From: Prevotella sp.
GTDB taxonomy: Bacteria > Bacteroidota > Bacteroidia > Bacteroidales > Bacteroidaceae
Direction: 5' to 3'
DNA length: 45,005 bases
NCBI GenBank assembly: GCA_022775985.1
Contig: JALFIM010000071.1
Coordinates: forward strand, 1 to 45,005
Shown here: positions 34,396 to 42,330 of the stretch, in pieces
Position numbering within the stretch: position 1 is the first letter of the stretch
Layout of the letters: the number at the start of each line of letters is the position of its first letter
Position numbers and translations under genes: made by a program
Notes under the pieces: generated by a model
Seen by the model: the letters and a program-made list of their open reading frames with translations, nothing else
Told to the model about the DNA's origin: nothing
Database searches by the model: none

Positions 34396-36177
34396 CTATG
34401 CCAACTCCGACAGCTCAAGCCACCTCATGCTTTTCTCGTCTATTATATCTTTGAGTTCTGGCAGTCGTTTGCTCTTGGCCGTGAGCTCATCGACAGACAG
34501 CGTACCGCTGCATAGCTCCTCTTCTATGGCGTGCTGCTCTTTTTCCAACGCCTCGATGTCCTTGGAAAGCTGTTCGTATTCCATCTTCTCCTTGTACGTC
34601 ATCTTCCGCTTCGTGGTGTTGCGGTATGCGTTTTTCTCTTTCTGTGGAGAGTCGGCCTTGGGCTGCGTCTCTTTCTCCTTTGGCTGAAGTGATGACCATA
34701 GCCTGTATTGAGTATAGTTGCCAGGGAAATCGCTTACTATTCCGTCGCCCTTGAAAACGAGCAGATGGTCTACCACCTTATCCATGAAATATCTGTCGTG
34801 ACTCACTATGATAACGCAGCCAGGGAAGTCCTGAAGATACTCCTCAAGCACTTGGAGCGTCTGTATATCAAGGTCGTTGGTGGGCTCATCGAGTATCAGG
34901 AAGTTGGGGTTGCGCATCAGCACGGTACACAGGTAGAGCTTGCGCTTCTCACCTCCGCTCAGCTTGTAGACGAAGTTGTGCTGCTGCTCTGGCGTGAAGA
35001 GGAAAAACTGAAGTAGTTGTGAGGCCGTGAGGTGCTTCCCTCCGCCAAGGTCTACGTATTCGGCAATGTCGGTTATTACGTCTATCACCTTTTGCTGTTC
35101 GTTGAACTGCAGTCCCTCCTGCGAGAAATAGCCAAAGCGTACAGTCTCGCCTATGTCAAATTTTCCTGCATCGGGGTGCTCTATGCCGAGCAGGAGTTTT
35201 ATGAATGTAGACTTTCCGGCACCGTTGTTGCCGATTATTCCCATCTTCTCAAACCTCGCGAAATTGTAGTAGAAGTCTTTTAGTATGACCTTGTCACCGA
35301 ATGCTTTTGACACATACTGGCACTCGAAGATTTTAGAGCCAATGTACACATTCTTTGATTTCAGCCGCACCTGTCGCTCCTCAATGCGTTGCTTGGCTTT
35401 GCGCTCGAGGTCAACGAATGCGTCCTCGCGGTATTTGGCCTTATGGCCGCGTGCCTGTGGCATGCGTCTCATCCACTCAAGCTCACGTCTGTACAGGTTG
35501 TTGGCACGCTGAATCTCGGCCCTCGTGTTGTTGAGGCGTTCTTGTCTCTTCTCAAGATAGTACTCGTAATTGCCGTGATATGTATATACGGTGCCGTCGG
35601 CAAGCTCAAGGATAGTATCGCAGACGCGGTCGAGGAAGAAACGGTCGTGCGTCACCATGAGTATGGTCTTGTTGCCTCTTGACAGGAAGCCCTCAAGCCA
35701 TTCTATCATCTCGAGGTCGAGATGGTTGGTAGGCTCGTCAAGAATGAGAAGGTCTGGTTCGGTGATTAGCACATTGGCAAGAGCCACCCTCTTCTGCTGT
35801 CCTCCGCTCAGGTGCCCCATACGCTGTGTGAGGTCTCCGATTTTCAGTTGTGTGAGGATTTGCTTGGCTTTCAGTATCTTCTCTTCCTCGCCGTTGTGGT
35901 TGAAGCAGGCTTCCAGAACGGTGTCGTTAGGGTCGAAAGCTGGCGACTGTTCGAGGAAACCGACTCTTATCCCATTGCGGAAAATGATGTTGCCTGAGTC
36001 GTGCCCCTCCTTGCCTGATATGATGGAGAGGAGCGTAGACTTGCCTGTTCCGTTTTGCGCGATAAGTCCGACGTGCTGCCCCTCGGCTACGGAGAATGAC
36101 AAATCGTCAAACAATACATGAGCCCCAAAGGATTTCTTCAGGTTTTGAATGTCGATGTAGGGAGTCTGTAAGGCCAT
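34396..36177 (-). CDS. ABC-F family ATPase (Uup/EttA-like)
   Basis: Two soluble ABC domains in one 593-residue chain with no membrane segments. Domain 1: Walker A GLIAQNGTGKSTLL, signature LSGGQQKRVALANVL, Walker B LLILDEPTNHLD. Domain 2: GIIGNNGAGKSTFIK, LSGGEKRKLYLCTVL, FLILDEPTNDLD. Between them lies the ABC-F linker (about 200-290) rich in Arg/Glu. A charged C-terminal coiled coil (about 520-590) is typical of Uup. Such proteins act on ribosomes or on DNA-repair structures, not in transport. The start lies 2 bases after the engB stop, so the two are translationally linked. Confidence 0.93.
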   Translation of the reverse strand: MALQTPYIDIQNLKKSFGAHVLFDDLSFSVAEGQHVGLIAQNGTGKSTLLSIISGKEGHDSGNIIFRNGIRVGFLEQSPAFDPNDTVLEACFNHNGEEEKILKAKQILTQLKIGDLTQRMGHLSGGQQKRVALANVLITEPDLLILDEPTNHLDLEMIEWLEGFLSRGNKTILMVTHDRFFLDRVCDTILELADGTVYTYHGNYEYYLEKRQERLNNTRAEIQRANNLYRRELEWMRRMPQARGHKAKYREDAFVDLERKAKQRIEERQVRLKSKNVYIGSKIFECQYVSKAFGDKVILKDFYYNFARFEKMGIIGNNGAGKSTFIKLLLGIEHPDAGKFDIGETVRFGYFSQEGLQFNEQQKVIDVITDIAEYVDLGGGKHLTASQLLQFFLFTPEQQHNFVYKLSGGEKRKLYLCTVLMRNPNFLILDEPTNDLDIQTLQVLEEYLQDFPGCVIIVSHDRYFMDKVVDHLLVFKGDGIVSDFPGNYTQYRLWSSLQPKEKETQPKADSPQKEKNAYRNTTKRKMTYKEKMEYEQLSKDIEALEKEQHAIEEELCSGTLSVDELTAKSKRLPELKDIIDEKSMRWLELSELA

Positions 36178-36179
36178 TG

Positions 36180-36791
36180 TTATTGCTCCGATGTGTTTAT
36201 TGAGGAATTGATTTCGTCTATGTAGTTGAGCAGCTCGTCGCGGCCGGTCTTGCTCTCAGAACTTGTTATGAAGAATGGGGGAAGCTCATCCCATGTGTCT
36301 TTCAGCTTGTCCATCCATGCTTTCGCGTTCATTCGTGCCTTTACAGGCCCGAGCTTGTCGGCTTTGGTGAACACTATGGCGAAAGGCACATTGCTTGCGC
36401 CTAACCAGTCAATGAACTCACGGTCTATCTTCTGCTGGTCGTGCCTGATGTCTATAAGCACGAAAGTGGTGATGAGTTGCTGCCGTTGCAGGATATATGA
36501 TGATATCATGTTTGATATCTTCTGCTGCACGGTCTTTGAGCGTTTGGCGAATCCGTAGCCGGGGAGGTCAACGACATACCACTCGTTGTTTATGATGAAG
36601 TGATTGATGAGCAGCGTCTTTCCAGGCGTAGCACTTGTCTTGGCCAGACCCTTGTGGTTGCACAGCATGTTTATCAGACTCGACTTTCCCACATTCGATC
36701 TGCCGATGAATGCGTATTCGGGCTTGTTGTCTGACGGGCACTTGCTGACCGTTGGGGCGGAGGTCACGAATTCTGATTTCTTTATATCCAT
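36180..36791 (-). CDS. engB: Ribosome-biogenesis GTPase EngB (YsxC/YihA)
   Basis: A 203-residue TRAFAC GTPase needed for assembly of the large ribosomal subunit. G1 [16 protein letters not shown]3 [12 protein letters not shown]4 FTKADKLG, and the switch I region [17 protein letters not shown] are all intact. Length and start ([13 protein letters not shown]) fit the family. It precedes the ABC-F gene by 2 bases, which groups two ribosome-linked proteins in one transcript. Confidence 0.96.
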   Translation of the reverse strand: MDIKKSEFVTSAPTVSKCPSDNKPEYAFIGRSNVGKSSLINMLCNHKGLAKTSATPGKTLLINHFIINNEWYVVDLPGYGFAKRSKTVQQKISNMISSYILQRQQLITTFVLIDIRHDQQKIDREFIDWLGASNVPFAIVFTKADKLGPVKARMNAKAWMDKLKDTWDELPPFFITSSESKTGRDELLNYIDEINSSINTSEQ

Positions 36792-36913
36792 TTTGTTGTT
36801 GAGTTCGTTATATGGTGAATGGAGAAAAGTCTCCTTTCGTAGTGTGTGTTATTGCACTTATGTCTTTGTCCGTATCTGAAGGAAGCATAAGTATATGTAG
36901 CGTGTATGCGTGT

Positions 36914-37249
36914 CTATTGCGTCACATGCAGCTTCTCTTTTGTGGCTTTCTTTATTCGGCTTTCTATCTCTTCGGGGGGTGCGGACACTGTGATGATGGT
37001 CTTTATGAAAACGCACAGGACAAATGCGGCGATGGTGATTATGGCACTGATGCCCCACTTCAGCAGCTCGTTGTCGAAGTGGCAGTGTTCCATGAATACG
37101 ATGCCTGCGGCTATTGGGATGGCGAACAGTATGAGGTCGGCACCAGACGACAGCTTGCCGCTGCCTGTGGCTTTGCGGTATTCAGAGTCTTGCATGAGAA
37201 TGCTCATACGGTTCTCTTTCCAGTATTTTTCAAATTCTACGTCGTTCAT
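36914..37249 (-). CDS. Small two-helix membrane protein, unknown function
   Basis: A 111-residue protein with a charged N-terminus (MNDVEFEKYWKENR), two membrane helices (about 37-55 and 63-86) and a Lys/Glu-rich C-terminal tail (about 93-111). I do not recognise a named family. It is on the same strand as engB, 122 bases upstream, and divergent from the EF-G2 gene. A minus-strand TAATTTTG (37379-37386), 130 bases upstream, could be its -7 box. Confidence 0.7.
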   Translation of the reverse strand: MNDVEFEKYWKENRMSILMQDSEYRKATGSGKLSSGADLILFAIPIAAGIVFMEHCHFDNELLKWGISAIITIAAFVLCVFIKTIITVSAPPEEIESRIKKATKEKLHVTQ

Positions 37250-37663
37250 ATTTTAGTCATGTACGTATCAGCCATGCCATGCAGGAAGCATGCCCACGGA
37301 TATGGAAACTATGTATCCCGACACATAAAGAGTATATTTAAATAAGGTGTGCTTGAATGAAAGTGATACTTTTTGTTACAAAATTACTAATATGTTTTAA
37401 AAGATATGATGTTTTTACGCAAATATTTTTGTTTTTCTCCAAAAATGTATAACTTAGACGGCGATAAAGACCTAATGGTCTGCCTTCTTTATGGGTAGGG
37501 ATGTGCGTGCTTCTTCAGGTAAGACTCATGGAGTCTGGCTGATATGAGGCGGTATCTACTACTATATAAGTCGATGCAGACATGTGAAAAGAATTTGATG
37601 TTGCCAGTTTCCGGCCACGAGAGACGGCACTTCTATTACTAACACTTTAAACCTTTGATAGAT
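37250..37663. other. Divergent control region and long leader of the EF-G2 gene
   Basis: About 410 bases without a gene. Contents: TAATTTTG on the minus strand (37379-37386), TATTTTTG on the plus strand (37424-37431), and two short dyads in the presumed EF-G2 leader, AGACC-TAAT-GGTCT (37468-37481) and AGACTC-ATG-GAGTCT (37522-37536). A transcript from the plus box would have a leader of about 225 bases, longer than for other genes here. Confidence 0.55.
37424..37431 (+). promoter_or_regulatory. -7 box for the EF-G2 gene without a -33 partner
   Basis: TATTTTTG matches TAnnTTTG. No TTTG-like element is found at the expected -33 distance, which would fit a promoter that needs an activator. Distance to the start codon is about 230 bases, so the assignment is tentative. 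Confidence 0.35.
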
Positions 37664-39823
37664 ATGAGAGTTTATCAAACAAACGAAATCAAGAACATCG
37701 CGCTGCTTGGCAGTGCGGGTAGTGGCAAGACCACTCTTGCCGAGTCTTTACTTTATGGCAGCGGCATCATCAAACGCCGTGGCACTGTTGAGGCAAAGAA
37801 TACCGTAAGCGATTATTTCCCAGTGGAGCAGGAGTACGGCTATTCTGTGTTCCCCACCGTTTTCCATGCAGAATGGAACAATAAGAAACTTAATATCATA
37901 GATTGCCCGGGCTCAGACGATTTCGTCGGCGGCGCAATAACGGCCCTTAACGTTACGGACCAGGCTGTCATACTCATCAATGGGCAGTACGGCCCTGAGG
38001 TAGGAACGCAGAATATGTTCCGCTATACAGAGAAGTTGAAGAAGCCCGTCATCTTCCTTATCAATCAGCTCGACTCTGAGAAGTGCGACTTTGACAATGT
38101 CATCAGTTCTATGAATGACATATATGGCTCAAAATGTGTGCAGATACAGTATCCTGTGCAGACAGGCCCTGGATTCAATGCAATAATAGACGTGCTCCTC
38201 ATGAAGAAATACTCATGGCCCGCAGAAGGCGGCATGCCTATCATAGAGGATATTCCTGCTGAGGAGAAAGACAAGGCCATGGAGTTGCATAAAGCCTTGG
38301 TCGAGGCTGCTGCTGAGAATGACGAGACCCTTATGGAGAAATTCTTTGAGGAGGAAACCCTCACGGAGGATGAGATGCGGGAGGGCATACGCAAGGGACT
38401 CGTGACCCGTTCTATATACCCCGTATTCTGTGTGTGCGCTGCAAAGGATATGGGCGTGCGCCGATTGATGGAGTTCCTCGGAAATGTTGTGCCTTTTGTC
38501 AGCGACATGCCTAAGCTCCACAATACTCGCGGTGAGGAAGTGACTCCTGATACTGACGGCCCAACGTCTGTCTACTTCTTCAAGACTGGTATGGAACCGC
38601 ATATCGGTGAGGTGAGCTACTTCAAGGTGATGAGCGGAAAGATAAAGTCTGGTGACGACTTGACCAATGCCGACCGTGGCTCACGTGAGCGTATAGGACA
38701 GATATATGTATGTGCAGGTGCCAACCGCATACCTGTTGACCAGCTCAATGCTGGAGATATAGGCTGTACAGTGAAGTTGAAGGATGTGAAGACGGGCAAT
38801 ACTCTTAACGGTAAGGACTGTGAGTGGAAGTTTGACTTCATAAAGTATCCCAACTCAAAATACGCACGTGCCATAAAGGCTGTCAATGCTGCTGATACGG
38901 AGAAACTTATGGCTGCCATGCTCAAGATGCGCCAGGAAGACCCGACATGGGTGGTAGAACAGAGCAAGGAGCTGAAGCAGACCATCGTGCATGGTCAGGG
39001 AGAGTTCCATCTGCGCACGCTCAAATGGCGCCTTGAGAACAACGAGAAGATTCCCGTGAAATTTGAGGAGCCGAAGATTCCGTACCGTGAGACTATCACC
39101 AAGAGTGCGTCGGCAGAATATCGTCATAAGAAACAGTCGGGAGGAGCCGGACAGTTTGGTGAGGTGCATCTCATCATAGAGCCGTATGCAGAGGGCATGC
39201 CTGATCCTACGACGTATAAGCTCAACGGCCAGGAGGTGAAGATGAACATCAAGGGCCGTGAGGAGATAGACCTTGAGTGGGGCGGTAAGTTGGTATTCAT
39301 CAACTCTGTCGTGGGAGGTGCTATTGACGCACGTTTCATGCCGGCTATACTTAAGGGTATAATGGAGCGTATGGAGAAAGGCCCGCTCACAGGCAGTTAT
39401 GCCCGTGATGTGCGTGTCATCGTGTATGATGGCAAGATGCACCCAGTAGATAGCAATGAGCTCTCATTCATGCTGGCAGCGCGTCATGCGTTCTCTGACG
39501 CATTCAAAGCTGCCGGTCCGAAGATACTGGAGCCTATCTATGACCTTGAGGTCTATGTCCCGTCAGACTATATGGGAGATGTTATGAGCGACCTTCAGGG
39601 CCGCCGTGCGCTCATCATGGGTATGGACAGTGAGGCCGGATACCAGAAGTTGCAAGCTAAGATTCCGTTGAAGGAACTGGGCAACTACTCCATCTCTCTG
39701 AGCAGCCTTACAGGCGGCCGTGCATCTTTCACTACAAAGTTTGCAAGCTACGAGCTCGTTCCGAACGATGTACAGCAGGCTCTCATCGCAGAGCATGAGA
39801 CGGAGAGTGAGGAAGAGGACTGA
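37664..39823 (+). CDS. fusA2: EF-G2-type elongation factor lacking the catalytic His
   Basis: An EF-G paralogue of 719 residues with G domain, domains II-V (VVEQSKELKQTIVHGQGEFHL, KQSGGAGQFGEVHLIIEP, LEPIYDLEVYVPSDYMGDVMSDLQGRR). The GTPase motifs deviate from normal EF-G: G1 is G16-SAGSGKTTL, G3 is D80-CPGSDDF with Ser84 where EF-G has the catalytic His (DTPGHVDF), and G4 is NQLD for NKxD. This matches the EF-G2 described in Bacteroides thetaiotaomicron, which supports translocation without GTP hydrolysis and is switched on by the regulator Cur during carbon limitation. I start at the ATG at 37664; an in-frame TTG three codons earlier is less likely. The gene ends in a Glu-rich tail. A strong terminator lies 320 bases downstream. 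Confidence 0.93.
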   Translation: MRVYQTNEIKNIALLGSAGSGKTTLAESLLYGSGIIKRRGTVEAKNTVSDYFPVEQEYGYSVFPTVFHAEWNNKKLNIIDCPGSDDFVGGAITALNVTDQAVILINGQYGPEVGTQNMFRYTEKLKKPVIFLINQLDSEKCDFDNVISSMNDIYGSKCVQIQYPVQTGPGFNAIIDVLLMKKYSWPAEGGMPIIEDIPAEEKDKAMELHKALVEAAAENDETLMEKFFEEETLTEDEMREGIRKGLVTRSIYPVFCVCAAKDMGVRRLMEFLGNVVPFVSDMPKLHNTRGEEVTPDTDGPTSVYFFKTGMEPHIGEVSYFKVMSGKIKSGDDLTNADRGSRERIGQIYVCAGANRIPVDQLNAGDIGCTVKLKDVKTGNTLNGKDCEWKFDFIKYPNSKYARAIKAVNAADTEKLMAAMLKMRQEDPTWVVEQSKELKQTIVHGQGEFHLRTLKWRLENNEKIPVKFEEPKIPYRETITKSASAEYRHKKQSGGAGQFGEVHLIIEPYAEGMPDPTTYKLNGQEVKMNIKGREEIDLEWGGKLVFINSVVGGAIDARFMPAILKGIMERMEKGPLTGSYARDVRVIVYDGKMHPVDSNELSFMLAARHAFSDAFKAAGPKILEPIYDLEVYVPSDYMGDVMSDLQGRRALIMGMDSEAGYQKLQAKIPLKELGNYSISLSSLTGGRASFTTKFASYELVPNDVQQALIAEHETESEEED

Positions 39824-39858
39824 ATCTCAAAGTGTATATAAAAAAACAAACAAGTAAA

Positions 39859-39996
39859 ATGTATATAGATACATTCACTGGGCAACCTGTATACAATCCG
39901 GCTTCCCCATGTCCAACTTGTGGCGCTCCGGCAATCGCGTGTGCCTGTAACCGAATTCGCAATGAAGATAACGTCCAATGGCCGCACATACAGTGA
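39859..39996 (+). CDS. Tiny Cys-rich ORF (zinc-ribbon-like), frame 1
   Basis: A 45-codon ORF starting 35 bases after EF-G2: MYIDTFTGQPVYNP, then C18-P-T-C21 and C28-A-C30. The CPTCG knuckle suggests half of a zinc ribbon. Its end overlaps, in the +1 frame, a second short frame that supplies another CPTC knuckle (39962-40030). It may be a real small protein or the 5' half of a frameshifted gene. No family recognised. Confidence 0.4.
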   Translation: MYIDTFTGQPVYNPASPCPTCGAPAIACACNRIRNEDNVQWPHIQ

Positions 39997-40030
39997 GCGA
40001 TGTCCTACGTGTAAAGGAAACGGCATGTAG
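39962..40030 (+). pseudogene. Second half of the Cys-rich ORF in the +1 frame
   Basis: A 22-codon frame ending CPTCKGNGM-stop, a CxxCxGxG knuckle like those of DnaJ zinc centres. It overlaps the end of the 39859-39996 ORF, shifted by one base. The +1 frame stays open upstream to at least 39920, so a single frameshift between the two halves would join them into one four-cysteine zinc ribbon of about 57 residues. Either a broken gene, a sequencing error or recoding. Confidence 0.35.
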
Positions 40031-40146
40031 AATGGCCTTTAATCATGGATGAAGTGTTAGTATCATTAAGTTTCAGATCCGCTTAGGGTTTGGAGGAGAT
40101 ATCAGCTGAGGCTGTTCTGCATGAACTGCTGAGGTATGCCGTATAT

Positions 40147-40210
40147 GACAACAGAGACAGTGTGTTGTAAGCAATACGTATTGTAGCCACTGCTTCTGTT
40201 GTCTTTTTTT
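40147..40210 (+). terminator. Strong rho-independent terminator of the EF-G2 transcript
   Basis: GACAACAGA (40147-40155) pairs with TCTGTTGTC (40195-40203). After one G-U pair and one mismatch the stem continues with CAGTG/CACTG, and the loop holds a perfect 12-base palindrome CAATACGTATTG (40172-40183). A run of seven T follows (40204-40210). Confidence 0.85.
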
Positions 40211-40250
40211 ATTGTGTTTGATATGTGTGCAGCATACTGGTTCTCGTATG

Positions 40251-40282
40251 TTGTCGTCTGCAAAATAATTGTCGTATTTTCG
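40251..40282 (+). promoter_or_regulatory. Candidate promoter of the 40304 gene
   Basis: TTGT (40251-40254), a 20-base spacer and TATTTTCG (40275-40282; one mismatch to TAnnTTTG). It is only 21 bases before the ATG, which implies a very short leader. Confidence 0.4.
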
Positions 40283-40303
40283 TAATGTACTAATCTTGGA
40301 TGT

Positions 40304-41446
40304 ATGGATTCTTTCAAACCTAATAAAGATATCTCATGGGACGATTTGTTGGTGTCGTTGAATGACAGTTTTCAACATCCAGTAGAGACGACGTGGGACA
40401 TATATTATTATCTGAAAAACAATTATCAGACAGACGGCTCGCTTGTCTCACGGCAGTTGTTGCGTATATTCATTGCCTTACGCATAGAGCGACCGTCACT
40501 TATAAATTCACTCATGTTGGGTGTGGCATTGAGAGTAAGTCATGCGTATCGTGATTTTAATCTGCCCCGTTTTCTTGATATATGGGATTATAGCGTCATG
40601 TTGCGTCCTGAGGACTGTATGGTCATGCCGTCAAAAGAAGGTAAACCGTATCTTACGCTGAAAGATAAGGTAGACCGCGCACTGAAATCTTACCGTCTGC
40701 ATCATAGCACTGCCATTGGTTCTAAAGAGGATATACATACCATGATTGCGGTTAAGGTGTATGAGAAAGTGCGTGATGGGGATAACTGCAGCTCGGTTAA
40801 ACTCATAGATAGTCAAGGAATGGAACTTTTTGCGGACAGTCAACGGTTTCCTTTGCCGACTGCGGAAATACAGGGACGCTTGTTTGACGTGTTGGTGCAT
40901 AAGGCGAAAAGCGGCATTCAGTATGTGTCAGAGATTGTCGTGTCTGAAAAGACCGTGGAAACCGTTTTCGAGAAGACGGTCGGATATGTAGACCGCATTG
41001 ATGAGAGGCATGGCCATTTTCATATATACGATGCTTTGTCGCGGCACTTTGTGGCTGAAAATCCAATTATCCGCCCAGATGTTGGTGGCTTCGTCAGGTT
41101 CTGTCCCATCATTGCAGATGGTGACAAATTCAAGTCAGCAATTATCGTAGGCACCCTTGATGTGGATGAAGGGTATAGTACTTTCGGTATGGTAGAGGCT
41201 GAGGTCGTGGCTATTGACAGTACATATCGTAAGTTTCGCTATGCCATCACTTCACCGATACCTACTTCGGATGGTGGCGTAATAGCTAAAGATGGTGTCG
41301 CTTCGCTGGATGCCCTTGATGCCCGACAGCCATTGAGTGCATTGAAAGTAGGTTGCAAAGTACGTCTCGTATTGTTCTTGAAACGTGGGCGTGACCGTGT
41401 GAAACGCAATTATGTGGCCCGTTTCCAAACCTGTCCTGTTGGCTGA
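40304..41446 (+). CDS. Conserved-looking hypothetical protein, 380 aa
   Basis: I do not recognise a family. The protein is soluble, with no signal peptide or membrane helix. The first 130 residues are mostly helical (VETTWDIYYYLKNNY, SRQLLRIFIALRIERPSLINSLMLGVALRVSHAYRDF). The remaining part is rich in beta strands and has segments that could be small barrel domains (VGYVDRIDERHGHFHIYDALSRHFVAENP; CKVRLVLFLKRGRDRVKRNYVARF, Arg/Lys-rich). That pattern would suit a nucleic-acid-binding protein, but this is only an impression. It is a single gene, convergent with the 41500-42318 gene. Confidence 0.75.
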   Translation: MDSFKPNKDISWDDLLVSLNDSFQHPVETTWDIYYYLKNNYQTDGSLVSRQLLRIFIALRIERPSLINSLMLGVALRVSHAYRDFNLPRFLDIWDYSVMLRPEDCMVMPSKEGKPYLTLKDKVDRALKSYRLHHSTAIGSKEDIHTMIAVKVYEKVRDGDNCSSVKLIDSQGMELFADSQRFPLPTAEIQGRLFDVLVHKAKSGIQYVSEIVVSEKTVETVFEKTVGYVDRIDERHGHFHIYDALSRHFVAENPIIRPDVGGFVRFCPIIADGDKFKSAIIVGTLDVDEGYSTFGMVEAEVVAIDSTYRKFRYAITSPIPTSDGGVIAKDGVASLDALDARQPLSALKVGCKVRLVLFLKRGRDRVKRNYVARFQTCPVG

Positions 41447-41499
41447 TGACATGTATATCGGACGTGATGATAAGCATATCTTGTATGAAGCAACGTCCG

Positions 41500-42318
41500 T
41501 CACTCTTCTATCTTTGATAGACTTATGGCGAATTTCTTGATGAGATTGCTTGACGCTTCTATCGGTGAATATCTCATGTAGCTTATGGCCCGACATATTT
41601 TATGTCCTACGGCATGCGTGTCGTTATGTAAGAATCCAGCTCTGTTCTGCCCGAAAGTTATGTCATCGTGTCTGCCCGAAGAGCCCATTGTGTCAACAGA
41701 GTGCATCAATATCTTTTCAGCACCTTTTGAGGAGTGTGTGAAAAATGGTACTTCCTCTTCTTCGAATCCTAAAAAAGACACAAGGATGTCTGCTTCTATT
41801 TGAGCCATTCTCTGTATATGAAGGCTCTTCAGCCAGTTTCTCAGTTTAGTACCGTCAATCTTGTCTGCTGCCATGCGTAGGTATTTGCCAAGGCATAGCA
41901 TCATGTTCAGGTCTACTCCGATGCTCAGAATCTGGTTTATATTGTATATTATGATGTTGAGCGTGACGATGGTCTCGGATGGTTTCCCTTGCTCATCTGT
42001 CTCAGAAAGACGTATGCCCGTAAGTTTTTTGTTGAGCAGGAAGTTGCTCAACTGTGCTTCAGGTACCTCTATGACGGACGAGGTGGCACTCTTCTTCTGT
42101 GAGTCTATGAAAGTATAGGCTATCTGCACAGGTATCGCATCGTCATTGTCAGCTAAGTATCTGCTGAATGATTTTGCGACGATGGCCTCCACACCATTGA
42201 TCATGGCGAGTTTTATCAGTTTAGTCCATTTGTATTGCGACATGGGTTCTATGGGCTGCTTGTCATTCAGTGCGCCACATCGCAGTATCTTGAAGAAATT
42301 GCGTTTTATGATGTCCAT
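41500..42318 (-). CDS. Hypothetical protein, 272 aa, downstream of nhaC
   Basis: Function not recognised. The N-terminus MDIIKRNFFKILRCGALNDKQ...MSQYKWTKLIKLAMINGVEAIVAK recalls the start of uncharacterised nucleotidyltransferase-like proteins of Bacteroidetes, but no nucleotidyltransferase GS-x-DxD motif follows. The middle (LNIIIYNINQILSIGVDLNMMLCLGKYLR) is hydrophobic but too polar for a clear membrane helix. It starts 12 bases after the nhaC stop, so both are likely on one transcript, though no functional link is evident. Confidence 0.7.
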   Translation of the reverse strand: MDIIKRNFFKILRCGALNDKQPIEPMSQYKWTKLIKLAMINGVEAIVAKSFSRYLADNDDAIPVQIAYTFIDSQKKSATSSVIEVPEAQLSNFLLNKKLTGIRLSETDEQGKPSETIVTLNIIIYNINQILSIGVDLNMMLCLGKYLRMAADKIDGTKLRNWLKSLHIQRMAQIEADILVSFLGFEEEEVPFFTHSSKGAEKILMHSVDTMGSSGRHDDITFGQNRAGFLHNDTHAVGHKICRAISYMRYSPIEASSNLIKKFAISLSKIEE

Positions 42319-42330
42319 GTGCTGAATATG

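Noticed and set aside
37379..37386. Separate promoter feature for the 36914-37249 gene
   Set aside because: The -7 box matches on the minus strand but no -33 element is found; mentioned only in the notes of the region.
41459..41499. Terminator between the two convergent hypothetical genes
   Set aside because: Only a 7-bp stem (CGGACGT/ACGTCCG) with a 27-base loop and no T-run; too weak to call.
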